Shown: positions 18,379-30,129, numbered from the stretch's first letter. The stretch is 64,000 nucleotides of DNA from Paracoccaceae bacterium (GCA_027013095.1 JALUYI010000020.1:62001-126000), one strand, 5' to 3'. Made by a program: numbers and translations. Notes: generated by a model not told the origin, from the sequence alone.

Positions 18379-18455
18379 GCGGTTGTAGCTCAGCTGGTTA
18401 GAGTGCCGGCCTGTCACGCCGGAGGTCGCGGGTTCGAGCCCCGTCAACCGCGCCA
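18379..18455 (+). tRNA. tRNA-Asp (GTC), copy 2
   Basis: 77 nt including CCA, identical in sequence to copy 1, with 25 bases between the two genes. A recent tandem duplication maintained by dosage or gene conversion is likely. The next gene, hutC, converges on it. Confidence 0.95.
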
Positions 18456-18487
18456 CTTTTCCCCGCCATTCTCCAGATGACCAACGC

Positions 18488-19180
18488 CTAGATCCGCGTC
18501 GTCATCCGATAGCCCGGGGCATAGGCCAGACGCGTGGCGGTGACCGGGTCAAGGCCGCGCCATGTGGTGCGCTCGACCACGAAAATCGCCGTTTCGGGGG
18601 CAATATTCAGGGCCCCGGCCTCATCACCGCTGGCCGCGGCGGCAAAAAAGGCAATATCGCCGCCCGAGAAGGGTACGTTCTGCACCAGCCACTCATTGGC
18701 GCTGATCCGGTTCAGGTCGGCCGCGTCGATGCCTGTTGCGGTGCGCCTGTTGAGCCAGCGATCCTCGAACATATAGGGGCACGCATCAGCCATGTGCAGG
18801 GTTTTCAGATGCAAGAGGCGCACCCCGGCAGGCAGGTTCATACGCGCCCGGACATGGTCCGGTGGCGTCTCGGTTTCTCTGAGCAGCAGCTTGTGGTCGT
18901 AGGTTTCGCCGCGCCCTTCGACCTCGAGACGAACCACCGGCAGTTCCAGCGTCGCCTTGCGCACCGGGTTCACCGCCACCCGTGTGCCCGCCTTGCGTCG
19001 ACGCTCGATCAGCCCCGCTTCGGCCAGCTCGCGCAGGGCCCGATTGACGGTGGCGCGGGCACATCCGAACTCGGCCGCCAGATCCGCCTCGCCGGGAATT
19101 CGCGCCCCCGGCGGCCAGATCTGCGCATGAATGCGCGCCAGCACCAGCGCGCGAATGTCCTGATAGCTCTTTTGCCTCAC
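18488..19180 (-). CDS. hutC: Histidine utilisation repressor, GntR/HutC family
   Basis: A 230-residue repressor of the histidine degradation genes, expected to be released by urocanate. The N-terminal winged HTH (IPGEADLAAEFGCARATVNRA, about residues 23-43) is followed by a UTRA domain (YDHKLLLRETETPPDHV, EDRWLNR, WRGLDPVTATRL). The start is the GTG at 19180, with TAAGGAGAG six bases upstream; longer frames run into hutF sequence. It lies 10 bases downstream of hutF on the same strand, so the repressor is co-transcribed with an enzyme it probably controls. The palindrome between hutF and hutI is the likely target. Confidence 0.93.
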   Translation of the reverse strand: MRQKSYQDIRALVLARIHAQIWPPGARIPGEADLAAEFGCARATVNRALRELAEAGLIERRRKAGTRVAVNPVRKATLELPVVRLEVEGRGETYDHKLLLRETETPPDHVRARMNLPAGVRLLHLKTLHMADACPYMFEDRWLNRRTATGIDAADLNRISANEWLVQNVPFSGGDIAFFAAAASGDEAGALNIAPETAIFVVERTTWRGLDPVTATRLAYAPGYRMTTRI

Positions 19181-19190
19181 GGTACTCTCC

Positions 19191-20597
19191 TTACAGCACT
19201 CCGCGCAGGCGCGCCACAACCGCGCGGTAGGCCCCGGTGATCTCCGGCGCCCTGATGTGCCGACCGTCCCGAACCAGATGGCGCCCGGCGCTCCAGACAT
19301 TCCTGACCTGCCGATCGTCGCGGGCAAAGATCAGCGCATCCAATAGTGGATCGCCCCGCAGGCCGTCGAGGTCGGGATGGTCGGTGTCGATCTCCAGAAT
19401 ATCGGCCCAGGCACCGGGCTGCAACGCCCCGGAGCCCCGCCCCAGCGCCTGCGCCCCTCCGGCGGTTGCCCGCGTCAGGATGCGCCGCCCGCTGGAAACC
19501 GTGGGGCTGGCCAGCGCCGCCCGGCTGTGGTCGCGCAAGCGTTGCGAATATTCCAGCGTGCGGATTTCCTCGGTCAGCGAAATGCGGATATTGCTGTCGC
19601 TGCCCAGCCCAATCCGCCCCCCCGCATCCAGAAACCGCGTGGCCGCAAAGATCCCGTCGCCAAGGTTGCTTTCGGTGATCGGGCACAATCCGGCAACGGC
19701 GCCGCTTTCGGCCAGCCCGACGGTCTCGGCCGGGGTCATGTGGGTGGCGTGGATCAGGCACCAGCGCGCGTCGATCTCGTGGACGTTCAACAGCCATGTC
19801 AGCGGGCGCGCCCCCAGATGGGCGGTGACCTCGGCAATCTCGGCCAGCTGCTCGGCGATATGGATATGGATTGGCCCGCAAGGAGCGATTTCGGGCAGGT
19901 GGTCCAGCGCCGCCCGTGACACCGCGCGCAAGGAATGGGGCGCCGCTCCGGTCCGGCAATCCGCCGGCAGCAGCGTCGAGACCTTGTGTCCAGCGGCCTC
20001 CAACAGGCGGCTGAATCCGTCAAGGTCATGGGCAAACCGCAGTTGCCCCCCGGCCAGCGGTCGCCCGTCGCACCCCCCTTGCATATAGAGAACCGGCAGC
20101 AGCGTCAGGCCGATGCCGCTGGTTTTCGCCGCCGCTGCGATGCGCCCGCACATTTCCGCCGGATCGTCATAGGGCGTGCCGCCGATGCCGTGGTGGAGGT
20201 AATGGAACTCGGCCACCGCGCCATAGCCCGCCTCTAACATCTCCATCTGCGCAAAGGCGGCAATGGCCTCGACGTCTTCGGGGCGCAACAGCTCGAGAAA
20301 CCGGTACAAGAGGTGCCGCCAGCTCCAGAACGATTCGGGCGTGGCCCCGGCCTTCTGTGTGGCCCCTGCCGCTCCAGTGCGGCCCTCGCTTAAGCCCGCC
20401 ATAGCGCGCTGAAAGGCGTGGCTGTGCAGGTTCGCTGGTGCCCCCAGAACCAGATCCAGCCGCATCCCCCGGGCCGGGCTCTTCGGAGTCACCGTGACAA
20501 TCCGCCCCGCCGGGTCGATCTCGATCAGGACATCGTGTTGCCACCCCGTCGGGGTCAGCGCCTGTTTTGCCCAAAGGGCTGTCAAACCTGTGGCCAT
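19191..20597 (-). CDS. hutF: N-formimidoyl-L-glutamate deiminase
   Basis: Converts formimidoylglutamate to N-formylglutamate and ammonia, the third branch step of histidine degradation in organisms that then use HutG. The 468-residue metal-dependent amidohydrolase has the N-terminal metal site variant NLHSHAFQRAMAG, the loop HYLHHG, IHIAEQ, LIHATHMTPAE and the late Asp in GLGSDSNI. The ATG at 20597 has only a weak upstream AAG site, but upstream in-frame sequence includes the promoter region. It reads divergently from hutI over about 80 bp. The presence of hutF implies the formylglutamate route, yet the deformylase gene hutG is not in this cluster. Confidence 0.95.
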   Translation of the reverse strand: MATGLTALWAKQALTPTGWQHDVLIEIDPAGRIVTVTPKSPARGMRLDLVLGAPANLHSHAFQRAMAGLSEGRTGAAGATQKAGATPESFWSWRHLLYRFLELLRPEDVEAIAAFAQMEMLEAGYGAVAEFHYLHHGIGGTPYDDPAEMCGRIAAAAKTSGIGLTLLPVLYMQGGCDGRPLAGGQLRFAHDLDGFSRLLEAAGHKVSTLLPADCRTGAAPHSLRAVSRAALDHLPEIAPCGPIHIHIAEQLAEIAEVTAHLGARPLTWLLNVHEIDARWCLIHATHMTPAETVGLAESGAVAGLCPITESNLGDGIFAATRFLDAGGRIGLGSDSNIRISLTEEIRTLEYSQRLRDHSRAALASPTVSSGRRILTRATAGGAQALGRGSGALQPGAWADILEIDTDHPDLDGLRGDPLLDALIFARDDRQVRNVWSAGRHLVRDGRHIRAPEITGAYRAVVARLRGVL

Positions 20598-20613
20598 TTC
20601 TTGAAAACTCGCA

Positions 20614-20641
20614 TTGACAGGTGAATATGTGCAGACATAAT
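20614..20641 (+). promoter_or_regulatory. hutI promoter with overlapping palindrome (probable HutC operator)
   Basis: TTGACA (20614-20619), 16 bases and CATAAT (20636-20641) form a strong sigma70-like promoter for hutI-hutH-hutU. TATGT-GCAG-ACATA (20626-20639), a 5-bp inverted repeat, covers the spacer and -10, where a bound repressor would block polymerase. Confidence 0.6.
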
Positions 20642-20679
20642 AAACTTTGGAACAAATTAAACAACAGGGAATCACCAAG

Positions 20680-21876
20680 TTGGACGCGCGTGTCTTTCAA
20701 AATTGCCGGATCGCTAGCCAAAGCCCGCAAGGGCTGATCGGCAACGGTGCGCTGGTGGCCGAAAACGGACGCATCCGCTGGCTGGGTGCCGCGGTCGATT
20801 TGCCCGATGAATTTCGCGCCCTGCCGACCCGCGATCTGGACGGGCGGCTGATGACACCGGCGCTGATCGACTGCCACACCCACCTGATCCACGCGGGCAG
20901 CCGGGCAGCCGAGTTCCTCCTGCGCCAACAGGGCGTCAGCTATGCCGAGATCGCCCGTCAGGGCGGCGGGATCATGGCCACCGTGACCGCCACCCGCGCC
21001 GAGGATGTCGAGTCGCTGGTCGCTGCCGCGCTACCGCGTTTGGATGCGCTGATCGGCGATGGCGTGGCGCTGATCGAGGTCAAGTCCGGCTATGGCCTCA
21101 GCATCCCGGCCGAGATCGCCATGCTCCGCGCCGCTCGCCGTCTGGCCGAGCTGCGCCCGGTCCGAATCACCACCACATGGCTGGCCGCCCACGCCGTGCC
21201 GCCGGAATACGCCGGCCGTCCCGACGCCTATATCTCCGAGGTCGCCATTGCCGGTCTCCACGCCGCCCACGCCCGGGGGCTGGTCGATGCCGTGGACGGG
21301 TTTTGCGAAAACATCGCCTTTTCCCCGGCCCAGATTGCCCGCCTGTTTGATGCCGCAACGGCGCTGGGCCTGCCGGTCAAGCTCCACGCCGAGCAGCTCT
21401 CAAATCAGGGGGCCAGCGCCCTTGCCGCCTCCTACGGGGCGCTCTCGGCGGATCATCTGGAATATCTCGATGACCGGGGCATTGCCGAAATGGCCGCCTC
21501 GGGCACGGTTGCCACGCTGCTGCCGGGGGCGTTCTATACCCTTGGCGAGACCCGCCGTCCGCCGATCACGGCCCTGCGCGCCGCCGGGGTTCCAATCGCC
21601 ATTGCCACCGACGCCAACCCCGGTTCGGCACCGCTATATTCGCTGCTTTTGGCGATGAACATGGCCGCGACGCTGTTTCACCTGACCCCGGATGAGGCCC
21701 TTTTGGGGGTCACCCGCAACGCCGCTTTGGCGCTGGGACAGGCGGCCGATTGCGGCACGCTGGAGGTGGGAAAGCGCGCCGATCTGGCGGTCTGGGACGT
21801 CGCCGAGGTGGCCGAGCTGGTCTATCGCATGGGGGCCAACCCCCTTTTTCAACGTATCATCGGGGGGCGGGAATGA
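20680..21876 (+). CDS. hutI: Imidazolonepropionase
   Basis: Opens the imidazolone ring of 4-imidazolone-5-propionate to give formimidoylglutamate. A 398-residue amidohydrolase with the metal site in [12 protein letters not shown] (about residues 63-74), the substrate loop [16 protein letters not shown], the His in [20 protein letters not shown] and the catalytic Asp in ATDANPGS. I placed the start at TTG 20680 because CAGGGA lies upstream and the predicted promoter would start transcription near 20648, too close for the earlier TTG at 20647. A TTG start may lower expression. It overlaps hutH by four bases. Confidence 0.94.
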   Translation: MDARVFQNCRIASQSPQGLIGNGALVAENGRIRWLGAAVDLPDEFRALPTRDLDGRLMTPALIDCHTHLIHAGSRAAEFLLRQQGVSYAEIARQGGGIMATVTATRAEDVESLVAAALPRLDALIGDGVALIEVKSGYGLSIPAEIAMLRAARRLAELRPVRITTTWLAAHAVPPEYAGRPDAYISEVAIAGLHAAHARGLVDAVDGFCENIAFSPAQIARLFDAATALGLPVKLHAEQLSNQGASALAASYGALSADHLEYLDDRGIAEMAASGTVATLLPGAFYTLGETRRPPITALRAAGVPIAIATDANPGSAPLYSLLLAMNMAATLFHLTPDEALLGVTRNAALALGQAADCGTLEVGKRADLAVWDVAEVAELVYRMGANPLFQRIIGGRE

Positions 21877-23381
21877 TCCTGATACCGGGCCAGACGACGC
21901 TGGCGAATTTGCGCGAAATCTATCGTGGAGGCCCTGCGCGTATCACGCCGGATTGTCGCCAAGACGTTGAAAAAGCGTGCGAAATCGTTTTGGCCGCCGC
22001 CACTGGCGCGACCCCGGTTTATGGTGTGAACACCGGCTTTGGCAAACTGGCGTCGATCCGCATCGCTCCGGGCGACACGGCGCGGCTGCAACGAAACCTG
22101 ATCCTCAGCCACGCGGCGGGCACCGGCCCGGCCCTCAGCGAGGCTCAGGTGCGCCTGATCATGACGCTGAAGATGGTCTCGCTGGGGCGCGGTGCGTCGG
22201 GGGTGCGCTGGGCGGTGATCCAGCTTTTGCAGGACATGCTGAGCGCGGGTGTGCTGCCGGTTATTCCGGCGCAGGGCTCGGTCGGTGCGTCCGGCGATCT
22301 GGCGCCTCTGGCCCATATGGCGGCGGTGATGATCGGCGCCGGGCAGGCGCGCTGGCAAGGCGAAACCCTGAGCGGTGCCGAGGCGCTGGCGCGGGCCGAG
22401 CTGACCCCTCTGACCCTTGGCCCGAAAGAGGGGCTGGCGCTGATCAATGGCACGCAGGTATCAACCGCGCTGGCGCTGGCCGGGCTGTTTGACGGTTGGG
22501 ACGTGGCGCTGAGCTCGCTCACCACCGGCGCCCTGTCAACCGAGGCGGCGATGGGCTCATCAGCGCCGTTTCGGGCCGAAATTCACGCCCTGCGCGGCCA
22601 GCCCGGCCAGATCGAGGTTGCCGCGGCGCTCAGCCAGTTGCAGCGCGGCTCGGCCATTCGCGAAAGCCACCGCACCGACGATGCGCGCGTGCAGGACCCT
22701 TATTGCATCCGCTGCCAGCCGCAGGTTCTGGGCGCGGCGCTGGATGTCATGCGACAGGCGGCGCGGGTGCTGGAGATCGAGGCCAACGCGGTCACCGACA
22801 ACCCGCTTGTGATGGCGGATGGCGCGATTATCTCTGGCGGGAATTTCCATGCCGAGCCGGTGGGCTTTGCCGCCGACCAGATGGCGATGGCCCTGTCCGA
22901 GGTTGGCGCCATCGCCCAGCGCCGGATCTCGCTTCTGGTGGATCCGGCCCTCAGTTTTGGCCTGCCTGCCTTTCTGTCGCCTGCCCCTGGGCTGAACTCG
23001 GGCCTGATGATCGCCGAGGTCACTTCGGCTGCTTTGATGAGCGAAAACAAGGCGTTGTCCAACCCACGCGTAACCGACAGTACACCCACCTCGGCCAATC
23101 AGGAGGACCATGTCTCGATGGCATGCCACGGCGCACGGCGCCTTAACGAGATGGTCGAGAACCTGTCCGCAATCGTTGCAATCGAGGCGCTCGCCGGGGC
23201 GCAGGGGGTGGAATTGCGCGCCCCCCTGACCACCAGCCCGGCGCTGCGCAAAATGATCGCGCTGATTCGCGCACAGGTCCCGCCGCTGGCCGATGACCGC
23301 TTTATCGCCCCGGATATCGCCGCGGCAAAAGCGCTGGTTCGCAGCCAGCAGCTGGTGCCCGAAATGGCGCCCAACCTCTGA
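21873..23381 (+). CDS. hutH: Histidine ammonia-lyase
   Basis: Eliminates ammonia from histidine to give urocanate, the first step of the pathway. The 502-residue protein contains the Ala139-Ser140-Gly141 triad ([12 protein letters not shown]) that cyclises to the MIO electrophile, the catalytic Tyr region [10 protein letters not shown], the active-site RDNP-like segment VTDNPLV and the C-terminal NQEDHVSM motif. The ATG overlaps the hutI stop (ATGA), so translation is coupled. The length and order of motifs match the standard bacterial enzyme. Confidence 0.97.
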   Translation: MILIPGQTTLANLREIYRGGPARITPDCRQDVEKACEIVLAAATGATPVYGVNTGFGKLASIRIAPGDTARLQRNLILSHAAGTGPALSEAQVRLIMTLKMVSLGRGASGVRWAVIQLLQDMLSAGVLPVIPAQGSVGASGDLAPLAHMAAVMIGAGQARWQGETLSGAEALARAELTPLTLGPKEGLALINGTQVSTALALAGLFDGWDVALSSLTTGALSTEAAMGSSAPFRAEIHALRGQPGQIEVAAALSQLQRGSAIRESHRTDDARVQDPYCIRCQPQVLGAALDVMRQAARVLEIEANAVTDNPLVMADGAIISGGNFHAEPVGFAADQMAMALSEVGAIAQRRISLLVDPALSFGLPAFLSPAPGLNSGLMIAEVTSAALMSENKALSNPRVTDSTPTSANQEDHVSMACHGARRLNEMVENLSAIVAIEALAGAQGVELRAPLTTSPALRKMIALIRAQVPPLADDRFIAPDIAAAKALVRSQQLVPEMAPNL

Positions 23382-23391
23382 GGAGTCCCCG

Positions 23392-25095
<1,704 letters not shown>

Positions 25096-25122
25096 GAGGG
25101 ACGCGTCCACCGCCGATCGGGA

Positions 25123-25965
25123 TCAGACGGCGACGACGCGGTGATCCTGTTCGCCCAGCCCCTCGACCGCCAGCGTCAGGCGGTCGCCCGGCCGGAGATA
25201 GCGCGGCGGGCGCATCCCCATTCCCACCCCCGGGGGGGTGCCGGTTGCGATGATATCGCCGGGCTCCAGCGTCATGAATCGCGACAGGTAGGCGATCAGT
25301 TCATCCACCGCAAAAACCATGGTGGCGGTGGTGCCGTCCTGCATCGTCTCGCCGTTCAGCCGCGTCCAGAGGCGCAAACCCTGCGGCTTGGGCACCGTAT
25401 CGCTGGTGACCAGCCAAGGGCCGATGGGAGCAAAGCTGTCGTGGCTTTTCCCCTTGCTCCACTGGCCGAGGCGCTCGATCTGAAAGGCGCGCTCGGAGAC
25501 GTCGTTGATGGTGCAATACCCGGCGACATGGGACAGGGCGTCCTTGCGGCTGACGTATTTTGCGCGCTGCCCGATGACCACCGCCAGCTCGACCTCCCAG
25601 TCCAGCTTTTTCGCCCCGCGCGGCAGTTCCAGATCGTCGTTGGGGCCACAGATGGCCGAGGGCGCCTTCATGAACAGGATCGGCTCGGTGGGAACGTCCA
25701 TCCCCGCTTCGGCGGCGTGGTCGGAATAGTTGAGGCCGATCCCGATCAGCTTGCCCACCCGAGCCACGCAAGGGCCGATGCGCGGGGTGCCGGGAACAGC
25801 GGGCAGGTCCGCTGGATCCAGCCGCGCCAGCCGCGCCAGTGTCGCCGGATCAAGGCTGGCGCCCTCGACATCGGAAATCTCGCCGGAAAGATCGCGCAAC
25901 CCGCCGTCGGGATCCAGCAGCCCGGGGCGTTCGGCCCCCTTGGGACCGTATCGAAGCAGTTTCAT
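25123..25965 (-). CDS. Fumarylacetoacetate hydrolase (FAH) family protein
   Basis: A 280-residue FAH-fold enzyme, the group that includes 2,4-diketo-3-deoxy-sugar-acid hydrolases, ureidoglycolate lyase and acylpyruvases. The metal ligands are visible: Glu residues in KLDWEVELAVVIG and the Asp in CTINDVSERAFQ. Further hallmarks are KLIGIGLNYSDHAAE, FMKAPSAICGPND and IIATGTPPGVGMG. The N-terminal small domain (about 1-65) is present, so this is the two-domain type seen in sugar-acid catabolism. The exact substrate cannot be read. It sits between hutU and the ureohydrolase gene but shares no obvious pathway with either. Confidence 0.88.
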   Translation of the reverse strand: MKLLRYGPKGAERPGLLDPDGGLRDLSGEISDVEGASLDPATLARLARLDPADLPAVPGTPRIGPCVARVGKLIGIGLNYSDHAAEAGMDVPTEPILFMKAPSAICGPNDDLELPRGAKKLDWEVELAVVIGQRAKYVSRKDALSHVAGYCTINDVSERAFQIERLGQWSKGKSHDSFAPIGPWLVTSDTVPKPQGLRLWTRLNGETMQDGTTATMVFAVDELIAYLSRFMTLEPGDIIATGTPPGVGMGMRPPRYLRPGDRLTLAVEGLGEQDHRVVAV

Positions 25966-26114
25966 GGTTTCGTCCTTTCACGCGCTCTGAGCGCCATCCC
26001 GACCTGGGGTCCCGACCCGGCGTCCTGATCCGGGGAGCGGGCCGAAAAATCAGGGCTGGCATTGCGCCATTGGAGGGCTAAACTTGTCCAGAGGTCAAGA
26101 TGAGAGGGCTAAAA

Positions 26115-27089
26115 ATGGCACTGGAAGACGCGGCAAAAGACGTGGACGGCGCATTCACGCGACCTCGGCTAAAGGGTTTGTCGAGCGAAGCAACCTATGC
26201 GGGGGCGACCAGCTTTTTGCGCCGCCGCTACAGCAAGGATCTAAACGGCGTCGATCTGGCGATCACCGGCATTCCGTTTGATTGTGCCACCACCAATCGC
26301 CCCGGCACGCGCCTTGGGCCGCGGGCCATCCGCGAGGCCAGCGCCCTGCAGGTCTATGATCCGCCCTATGGCTGGGATCTGGACCCGTTGAGCGCGCTGG
26401 CCATGGTGGATTACGGCGATCTGGCGTTTGATTATGGCAAACCGCAGACGGTTCCGGCGGCGATCGAGTCCCATATCCGCGGCATCATCGAGGCCGGGGC
26501 CGCGGTTCTGACGCTGGGGGGGGATCACTCGATCAGCCATCCGGTTCTGCGTGCCCACGCAGCGAAATGGGGGCCGCTGTCGCTGTTGCAGTTTGACGCC
26601 CACACCGACACCTGGCCCGATGATGATCTTGAGCGGATCGACCACGGCACCATGTTTTACAAGGCGGTCAAAGAGGGGCTGGTGGTGCCGGGGCGCTCGG
26701 TCCAGATCGGGATACGTACGGTCAACGCCGATCCGCTGGGGGTCAATATTATCGACGCGCCCGCCGCCCTTGCAAGCGCGCCCGAGACGCTGGCCAAGCG
26801 GGTGCGTGCGATCGTCGGCAGCAATCCGGTTTACCTGAGCTTTGACATCGATGCGCTGGATCCCGCCTTTGCGCCGGGCACGGGGACACCGGTTTCAGGG
26901 GGACTCAGCAGCGCCGGAGCAATGGCCATCCTGCGGGCGCTGGCGGGAATCAACGTGGTCGGCATGGATGTCGTCGAGGTCTCGCCGCCCTATGATCCGG
27001 CCGGGATCACCGCCATTGCCGGGGCGCATATGGCGATGGAGCTGATTTGCCTCTGGGCCTACGGGCGCGGTGTTGCGTCCGGCGCCTGA
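26115..27089 (+). CDS. Ureohydrolase, agmatinase-like (SpeB family)
   Basis: A 324-residue binuclear manganese hydrolase of the arginase/agmatinase fold. The metal ligands are in [16 protein letters not shown] and SFDIDALDP, and the substrate loop is [13 protein letters not shown]. Agmatinase (agmatine to putrescine and urea) is the usual name for such proteins in Rhodobacterales, but guanidinobutyrase or other guanidino-acid hydrolase activity is equally compatible. Formimidoylglutamase is a ureohydrolase too, so a histidine-pathway role cannot be excluded, although hutF makes it redundant. The start could be ATG 26100 or 26115. The 3' end overlaps the convergent pyrE gene by 31 bases. Confidence 0.87.
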   Translation: MALEDAAKDVDGAFTRPRLKGLSSEATYAGATSFLRRRYSKDLNGVDLAITGIPFDCATTNRPGTRLGPRAIREASALQVYDPPYGWDLDPLSALAMVDYGDLAFDYGKPQTVPAAIESHIRGIIEAGAAVLTLGGDHSISHPVLRAHAAKWGPLSLLQFDAHTDTWPDDDLERIDHGTMFYKAVKEGLVVPGRSVQIGIRTVNADPLGVNIIDAPAALASAPETLAKRVRAIVGSNPVYLSFDIDALDPAFAPGTGTPVSGGLSSAGAMAILRALAGINVVGMDVVEVSPPYDPAGITAIAGAHMAMELICLWAYGRGVASGA

Positions 27090-27787
27090 CGCGCCGCCTG
27101 CCAGCCGCGCGGGTCGTCGAGAAAGGCGCGAACCTCGGTCAGGGTGTGGCGGTCGAAAGCAGCACCGGGGCCGGTTTCGGTTTTCGAATCGATCCGCGCC
27201 TCGGCCTCGGCCAGAACGTCGCGCCAAGTGCAGAGGTGGTGCAGCCTGATGCCGTGATCGGCAAGGGTCTGTTCGGTCTCGGGGAAGATGTCATAGTAAA
27301 AGATCACCGCCGTATCGGCGCAGCTGGCGCCGGTCTTGCGGATCGCTTCGACAAAGCTCAGCTTGCTGCCGCCATCGGTGGTCAGGTCCTCGACCAACAG
27401 CACCCTCTGCCCGGCGTTCATCTCGCCCTCGATTCGGGCGTTGCGGCCGTAACCCTTTGGTTTCTTTCGGACATAGCTCATGGGGAGGGCCATGCGCTCG
27501 GCCACCAGAGCGGCAAAGGGAATGCCCGCGGTCTCGCCGCCAGCGATGTTGTCAAAGGCCTCAAAGCCGGCGTTGCGCATCACCGTCACGGTCAAAAAAT
27601 CCATCAGCGTGCTGCGGATGCGGGGGTAGGAGATCAGTTTTCGGCAGTCGATATAGGTCGGGCTGGGCAGGCCCGAGGCCAGCGTGAAGGGGGTCTCGGC
27701 GTTGAAGTGGACGGCGTTGATTTCCAGCAGCATCCGCGCGCTCAGGCGGGCGATCTCGGCCGCGTCGGGCAGGGTGGTGGGGATCAT
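27059..27787 (-). CDS. pyrE: Orotate phosphoribosyltransferase
   Basis: Joins orotate to PRPP to give orotidine monophosphate in pyrimidine synthesis. The 242-residue protein carries the PRPP-binding motif [14 protein letters not shown], the catalytic-loop lysines in [12 protein letters not shown], and [17 protein letters not shown] near the N-terminus. It resembles the longer alphaproteobacterial type, with an extra C-terminal tail ([10 protein letters not shown]). The ATG 27787 overlaps the pyrC stop (ATGA) and has AAAGGAG nine bases upstream, so pyrC-pyrE is a coupled operon. Its tail overlaps the convergent ureohydrolase gene. Confidence 0.95.
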   Translation of the reverse strand: MIPTTLPDAAEIARLSARMLLEINAVHFNAETPFTLASGLPSPTYIDCRKLISYPRIRSTLMDFLTVTVMRNAGFEAFDNIAGGETAGIPFAALVAERMALPMSYVRKKPKGYGRNARIEGEMNAGQRVLLVEDLTTDGGSKLSFVEAIRKTGASCADTAVIFYYDIFPETEQTLADHGIRLHHLCTWRDVLAEAEARIDSKTETGPGAAFDRHTLTEVRAFLDDPRGWQAARQAPDATPRP

Positions 27788-28851
27788 GCGCGGGGCTCCT
27801 TTGCAGAGGGTAGAACGGTGGCCGACCAAGCGGAGGCAAAGCCGGGGTCAAAGCGGGTGACGGGGCCCTCGGCGGTGTCCAGTCGGGGCGGCAGATTTTC
27901 GCCGTCCACGCGGGTCAGGCGCAGGCGGCTCGTATTTGGCGCAAGGCCATAAAAGGCGGCGCCGTTGAGGGCGCTGAAGGCCTCGAGACGCGAAAGCGCG
28001 TGTTCGCGCGAAAAGATTTCGGCCAGAAGCGGCATGGCGTTGCCGGCGGTAAAGCAGCCGGCGCAGCCGCAGGCGCTTTGCTTTGCGGCATTCGGATGCG
28101 GGGCGCTGTCGGTGCCCAGAAAAAACCGCGCGTCACCAGACAGGGCGGCGGCCAGCAAGGCCTTGCGGTGGCGTTCGCGCTTGGCCACCGGCAGGCAGTA
28201 GAAATGCGGGCGGATACCCCCGGCCAGCAGGTGGTTACGGTTGAGGAGCAGATGATGCGCGGTGATCGTGGCGGCAAGACCGGCGCCGGAATCGCGGACA
28301 TACTGGACCCCTTCGCGGGTGGTGACGTGTTCCAGCACCAGCCTGAGGCCCGGCGTGGCCCGGCGGAGGGGATCGAGGACGCGCTCGATAAAGACCGCCT
28401 CGCGGTCGAAGATGTCGATCTCGGGGTCGGTCACCTCGCCATGCACGCAGAGCGGCAAGCCGATCTCGGCCATGCGCTCCAGAACCGGGCGGATGCGCTG
28501 GAAATCGCGCACGCCCGAGGCGGAATTGGTGGTCGCCCCGGCGGGGTAGAGCTTGACCGCGGCGATCAGCCCCTCGGCCTGCGCGGCGGCGACCTCGGCG
28601 GGCTGGGTGTCCTCGGTCAGGTAGAGGGTCATCAACGGGGTGAACATGGAGCCGGCGGGACGCGCGGCCAGAATGCGATCCCGATAGGCACGGGCGGCGG
28701 CGGCGGTGGTCACCGGGGGCATGAGGTTCGGCATGATCAGGGCACGGGCGAAATGGCGCGCGCTGTCGGGCAGGACCGCCGCCAGCATGGCCCCGTCGCG
28801 CAGGTGCAGATGCCAGTCATCAGGCTGGGTCATGGTCAGGGTTGCGCTCAT
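27784..28851 (-). CDS. pyrC: Dihydroorotase (class II)
   Basis: Cyclises carbamoyl aspartate to dihydroorotate in pyrimidine synthesis. The protein is about 355 residues from ATG 28851 (349 from ATG 28833). It has the binuclear zinc site: WHLHLRDG near the N-terminus, the carboxylated Lys in [14 protein letters not shown], His in LCVHGEV and LEHVTTREG, and the final Asp in [17 protein letters not shown] is the expected segment after the catalytic Asp. It is the first gene of pyrC-pyrE and reads divergently from mbfA over about 120 bp; no binding site was recognised there. Confidence 0.95.
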   Translation of the reverse strand: MSATLTMTQPDDWHLHLRDGAMLAAVLPDSARHFARALIMPNLMPPVTTAAAARAYRDRILAARPAGSMFTPLMTLYLTEDTQPAEVAAAQAEGLIAAVKLYPAGATTNSASGVRDFQRIRPVLERMAEIGLPLCVHGEVTDPEIDIFDREAVFIERVLDPLRRATPGLRLVLEHVTTREGVQYVRDSGAGLAATITAHHLLLNRNHLLAGGIRPHFYCLPVAKRERHRKALLAAALSGDARFFLGTDSAPHPNAAKQSACGCAGCFTAGNAMPLLAEIFSREHALSRLEAFSALNGAAFYGLAPNTSRLRLTRVDGENLPPRLDTAEGPVTRFDPGFASAWSATVLPSAKEPRA

Positions 28852-28972
28852 CTCGGCCCTTTGGGTCACGGGGTTTGCGCCGTTTTGCCGGATTCTGGCC
28901 GGGCTCACAAGGGCAATTGCATCGCCCCGCCGCCGCCATTAGATTGACCCGGTAGAAGCGGGTGGAGCAGCC

Positions 28973-29956
28973 ATGATCAGCAGATTTTTCAACCAGGGCA
29001 AGCGACGTTTCGAGGATTTGAGCGAGCAGGAAATTCTGGCGCTGGCGATCTCGAGCGAAGAGGATGACGCGCGGATCTATCAGGCCTATGCCGAGGGGTT
29101 GCGCGGCGATTATCCCGATAGCGCCAAGGTCTTCGAGGATATGGCAGCCGAAGAGAACACCCATCGCAAGTGGTTGATAGACCTGCATAAAAAGAGGTTT
29201 GGCGACGAGATTCCGTTGATCCGGCGCAGCCATATCCAAGGCTATTTCCAGCGCAAGCCCGACTGGCTGGTGCGGCCGCTGTCCATCGACAAGACCCGCA
29301 AAATGGCCGAAGAGATGGAGATGCAGGCGCAGAATTTCTATGAGCAGGCGCTGAAGCGCACGCAGGATGCGGACACCCGCCGCCTGTTGGGTGATCTGGC
29401 GGCAGCCGAGGCGGCGCACAGTTCGCTGGCGCACCGGTTGGGGTTGAAATACGTTCCCGAATCGGTGGCCGAGAGCGAGCGGGGGCGTGAACATCGGCAA
29501 TTCATTCTGACCTTTGTGCAGCCGGGGCTGGCGGGGCTGATGGACGGGTCGGTCTCGACACTGGCGCCGATTTTTGCCGCTGCTTTTGCCACCGGCGACA
29601 CCTGGCAGACGTTTCTGGTGGGGCTGTCGGCCTCGGTCGGGGCGGGGATTTCCATGGGCTTTACCGAGGTGGCCAGCGATGACGGGGTGATCTCGGGACG
29701 CGGCTCACCGGCCAAGCGCGGTCTGGCGGCCGGGGTGATGACGGCGCTGGGGGGGCTGGGCCATGCGCTGCCCTATCTGATTCCGGATTTCTGGACGGCG
29801 ACCAGCATTGCCTTTGTCGTCGTGGTGATCGAGATCTGGGCGATCACCTGGATTCAGCATCGCTTTATGGAGACCCCGTGGATGCGGGCGGCATTTCAGG
29901 TGGCGTTGGGCGGGGCGTTGGTTTTCGCCGCCGGTGTGTTGATCGGAAACGCCTGA
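28973..29956 (+). CDS. mbfA: Membrane-bound ferritin, ferritin-like domain fused to VIT1 transporter (MbfA type)
   Basis: A 327-residue fusion that exports iron in alphaproteobacteria such as Bradyrhizobium and Agrobacterium, where it protects against iron and peroxide stress. Residues about 15-165 form a rubrerythrin/ferritin-like four-helix bundle with the di-iron carboxylates and histidines in EEDDARIYQAY, EEENTHRKWL, EEMEMQAQNFYEQA and EAAHSSLAH. From about residue 180 comes a VIT1/CCC1-type membrane domain (GLAGLMDGSVSTLAPIFAAA, then SVGAGISMGF, and helices to the end). The ATG follows GTGGAG. No clear Irr (ICE) motif is visible upstream. It converges on ccmG, linking iron export and heme delivery only by position. 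Confidence 0.9.
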   Translation: MISRFFNQGKRRFEDLSEQEILALAISSEEDDARIYQAYAEGLRGDYPDSAKVFEDMAAEENTHRKWLIDLHKKRFGDEIPLIRRSHIQGYFQRKPDWLVRPLSIDKTRKMAEEMEMQAQNFYEQALKRTQDADTRRLLGDLAAAEAAHSSLAHRLGLKYVPESVAESERGREHRQFILTFVQPGLAGLMDGSVSTLAPIFAAAFATGDTWQTFLVGLSASVGAGISMGFTEVASDDGVISGRGSPAKRGLAAGVMTALGGLGHALPYLIPDFWTATSIAFVVVVIEIWAITWIQHRFMETPWMRAAFQVALGGALVFAAGVLIGNA

Positions 29957-30032
29957 GGACGGGCGGCCGAGGTTAACGGAACGGCATTACGCCAGTTCTG
30001 CGGATCATGTGATTTCAAGGGCTTGGCCAAGG

Positions 30033-30054
30033 TTTGTTTCGCGCGCGAAACAAA
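30033..30054. repeat. 22-bp perfect palindrome between mbfA and ccmG
   Basis: TTTGTTTCGCG (30033-30043) is followed directly by its reverse complement CGCGAAACAAA (30044-30054). It lies in the 173-bp gap between convergent genes, about 77 bp after mbfA and 76 bp after ccmG. A bidirectional terminator or a protein-binding site are both possible; no T-run longer than four follows. Confidence 0.7.
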
Positions 30055-30129
30055 ACCGGTATCATGACACCCCACAAAGGTTAAGAACGCTGTGGTAACA
30101 ACGGGTTAAGGTCACGAGAGAATCAGGCC

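Noticed and set aside
28852-28972. Possible Irr/ICE motif upstream of mbfA
   Set aside because: Only a generic TTAGATTG stretch was seen; it lacks the paired halves of known iron-control elements.
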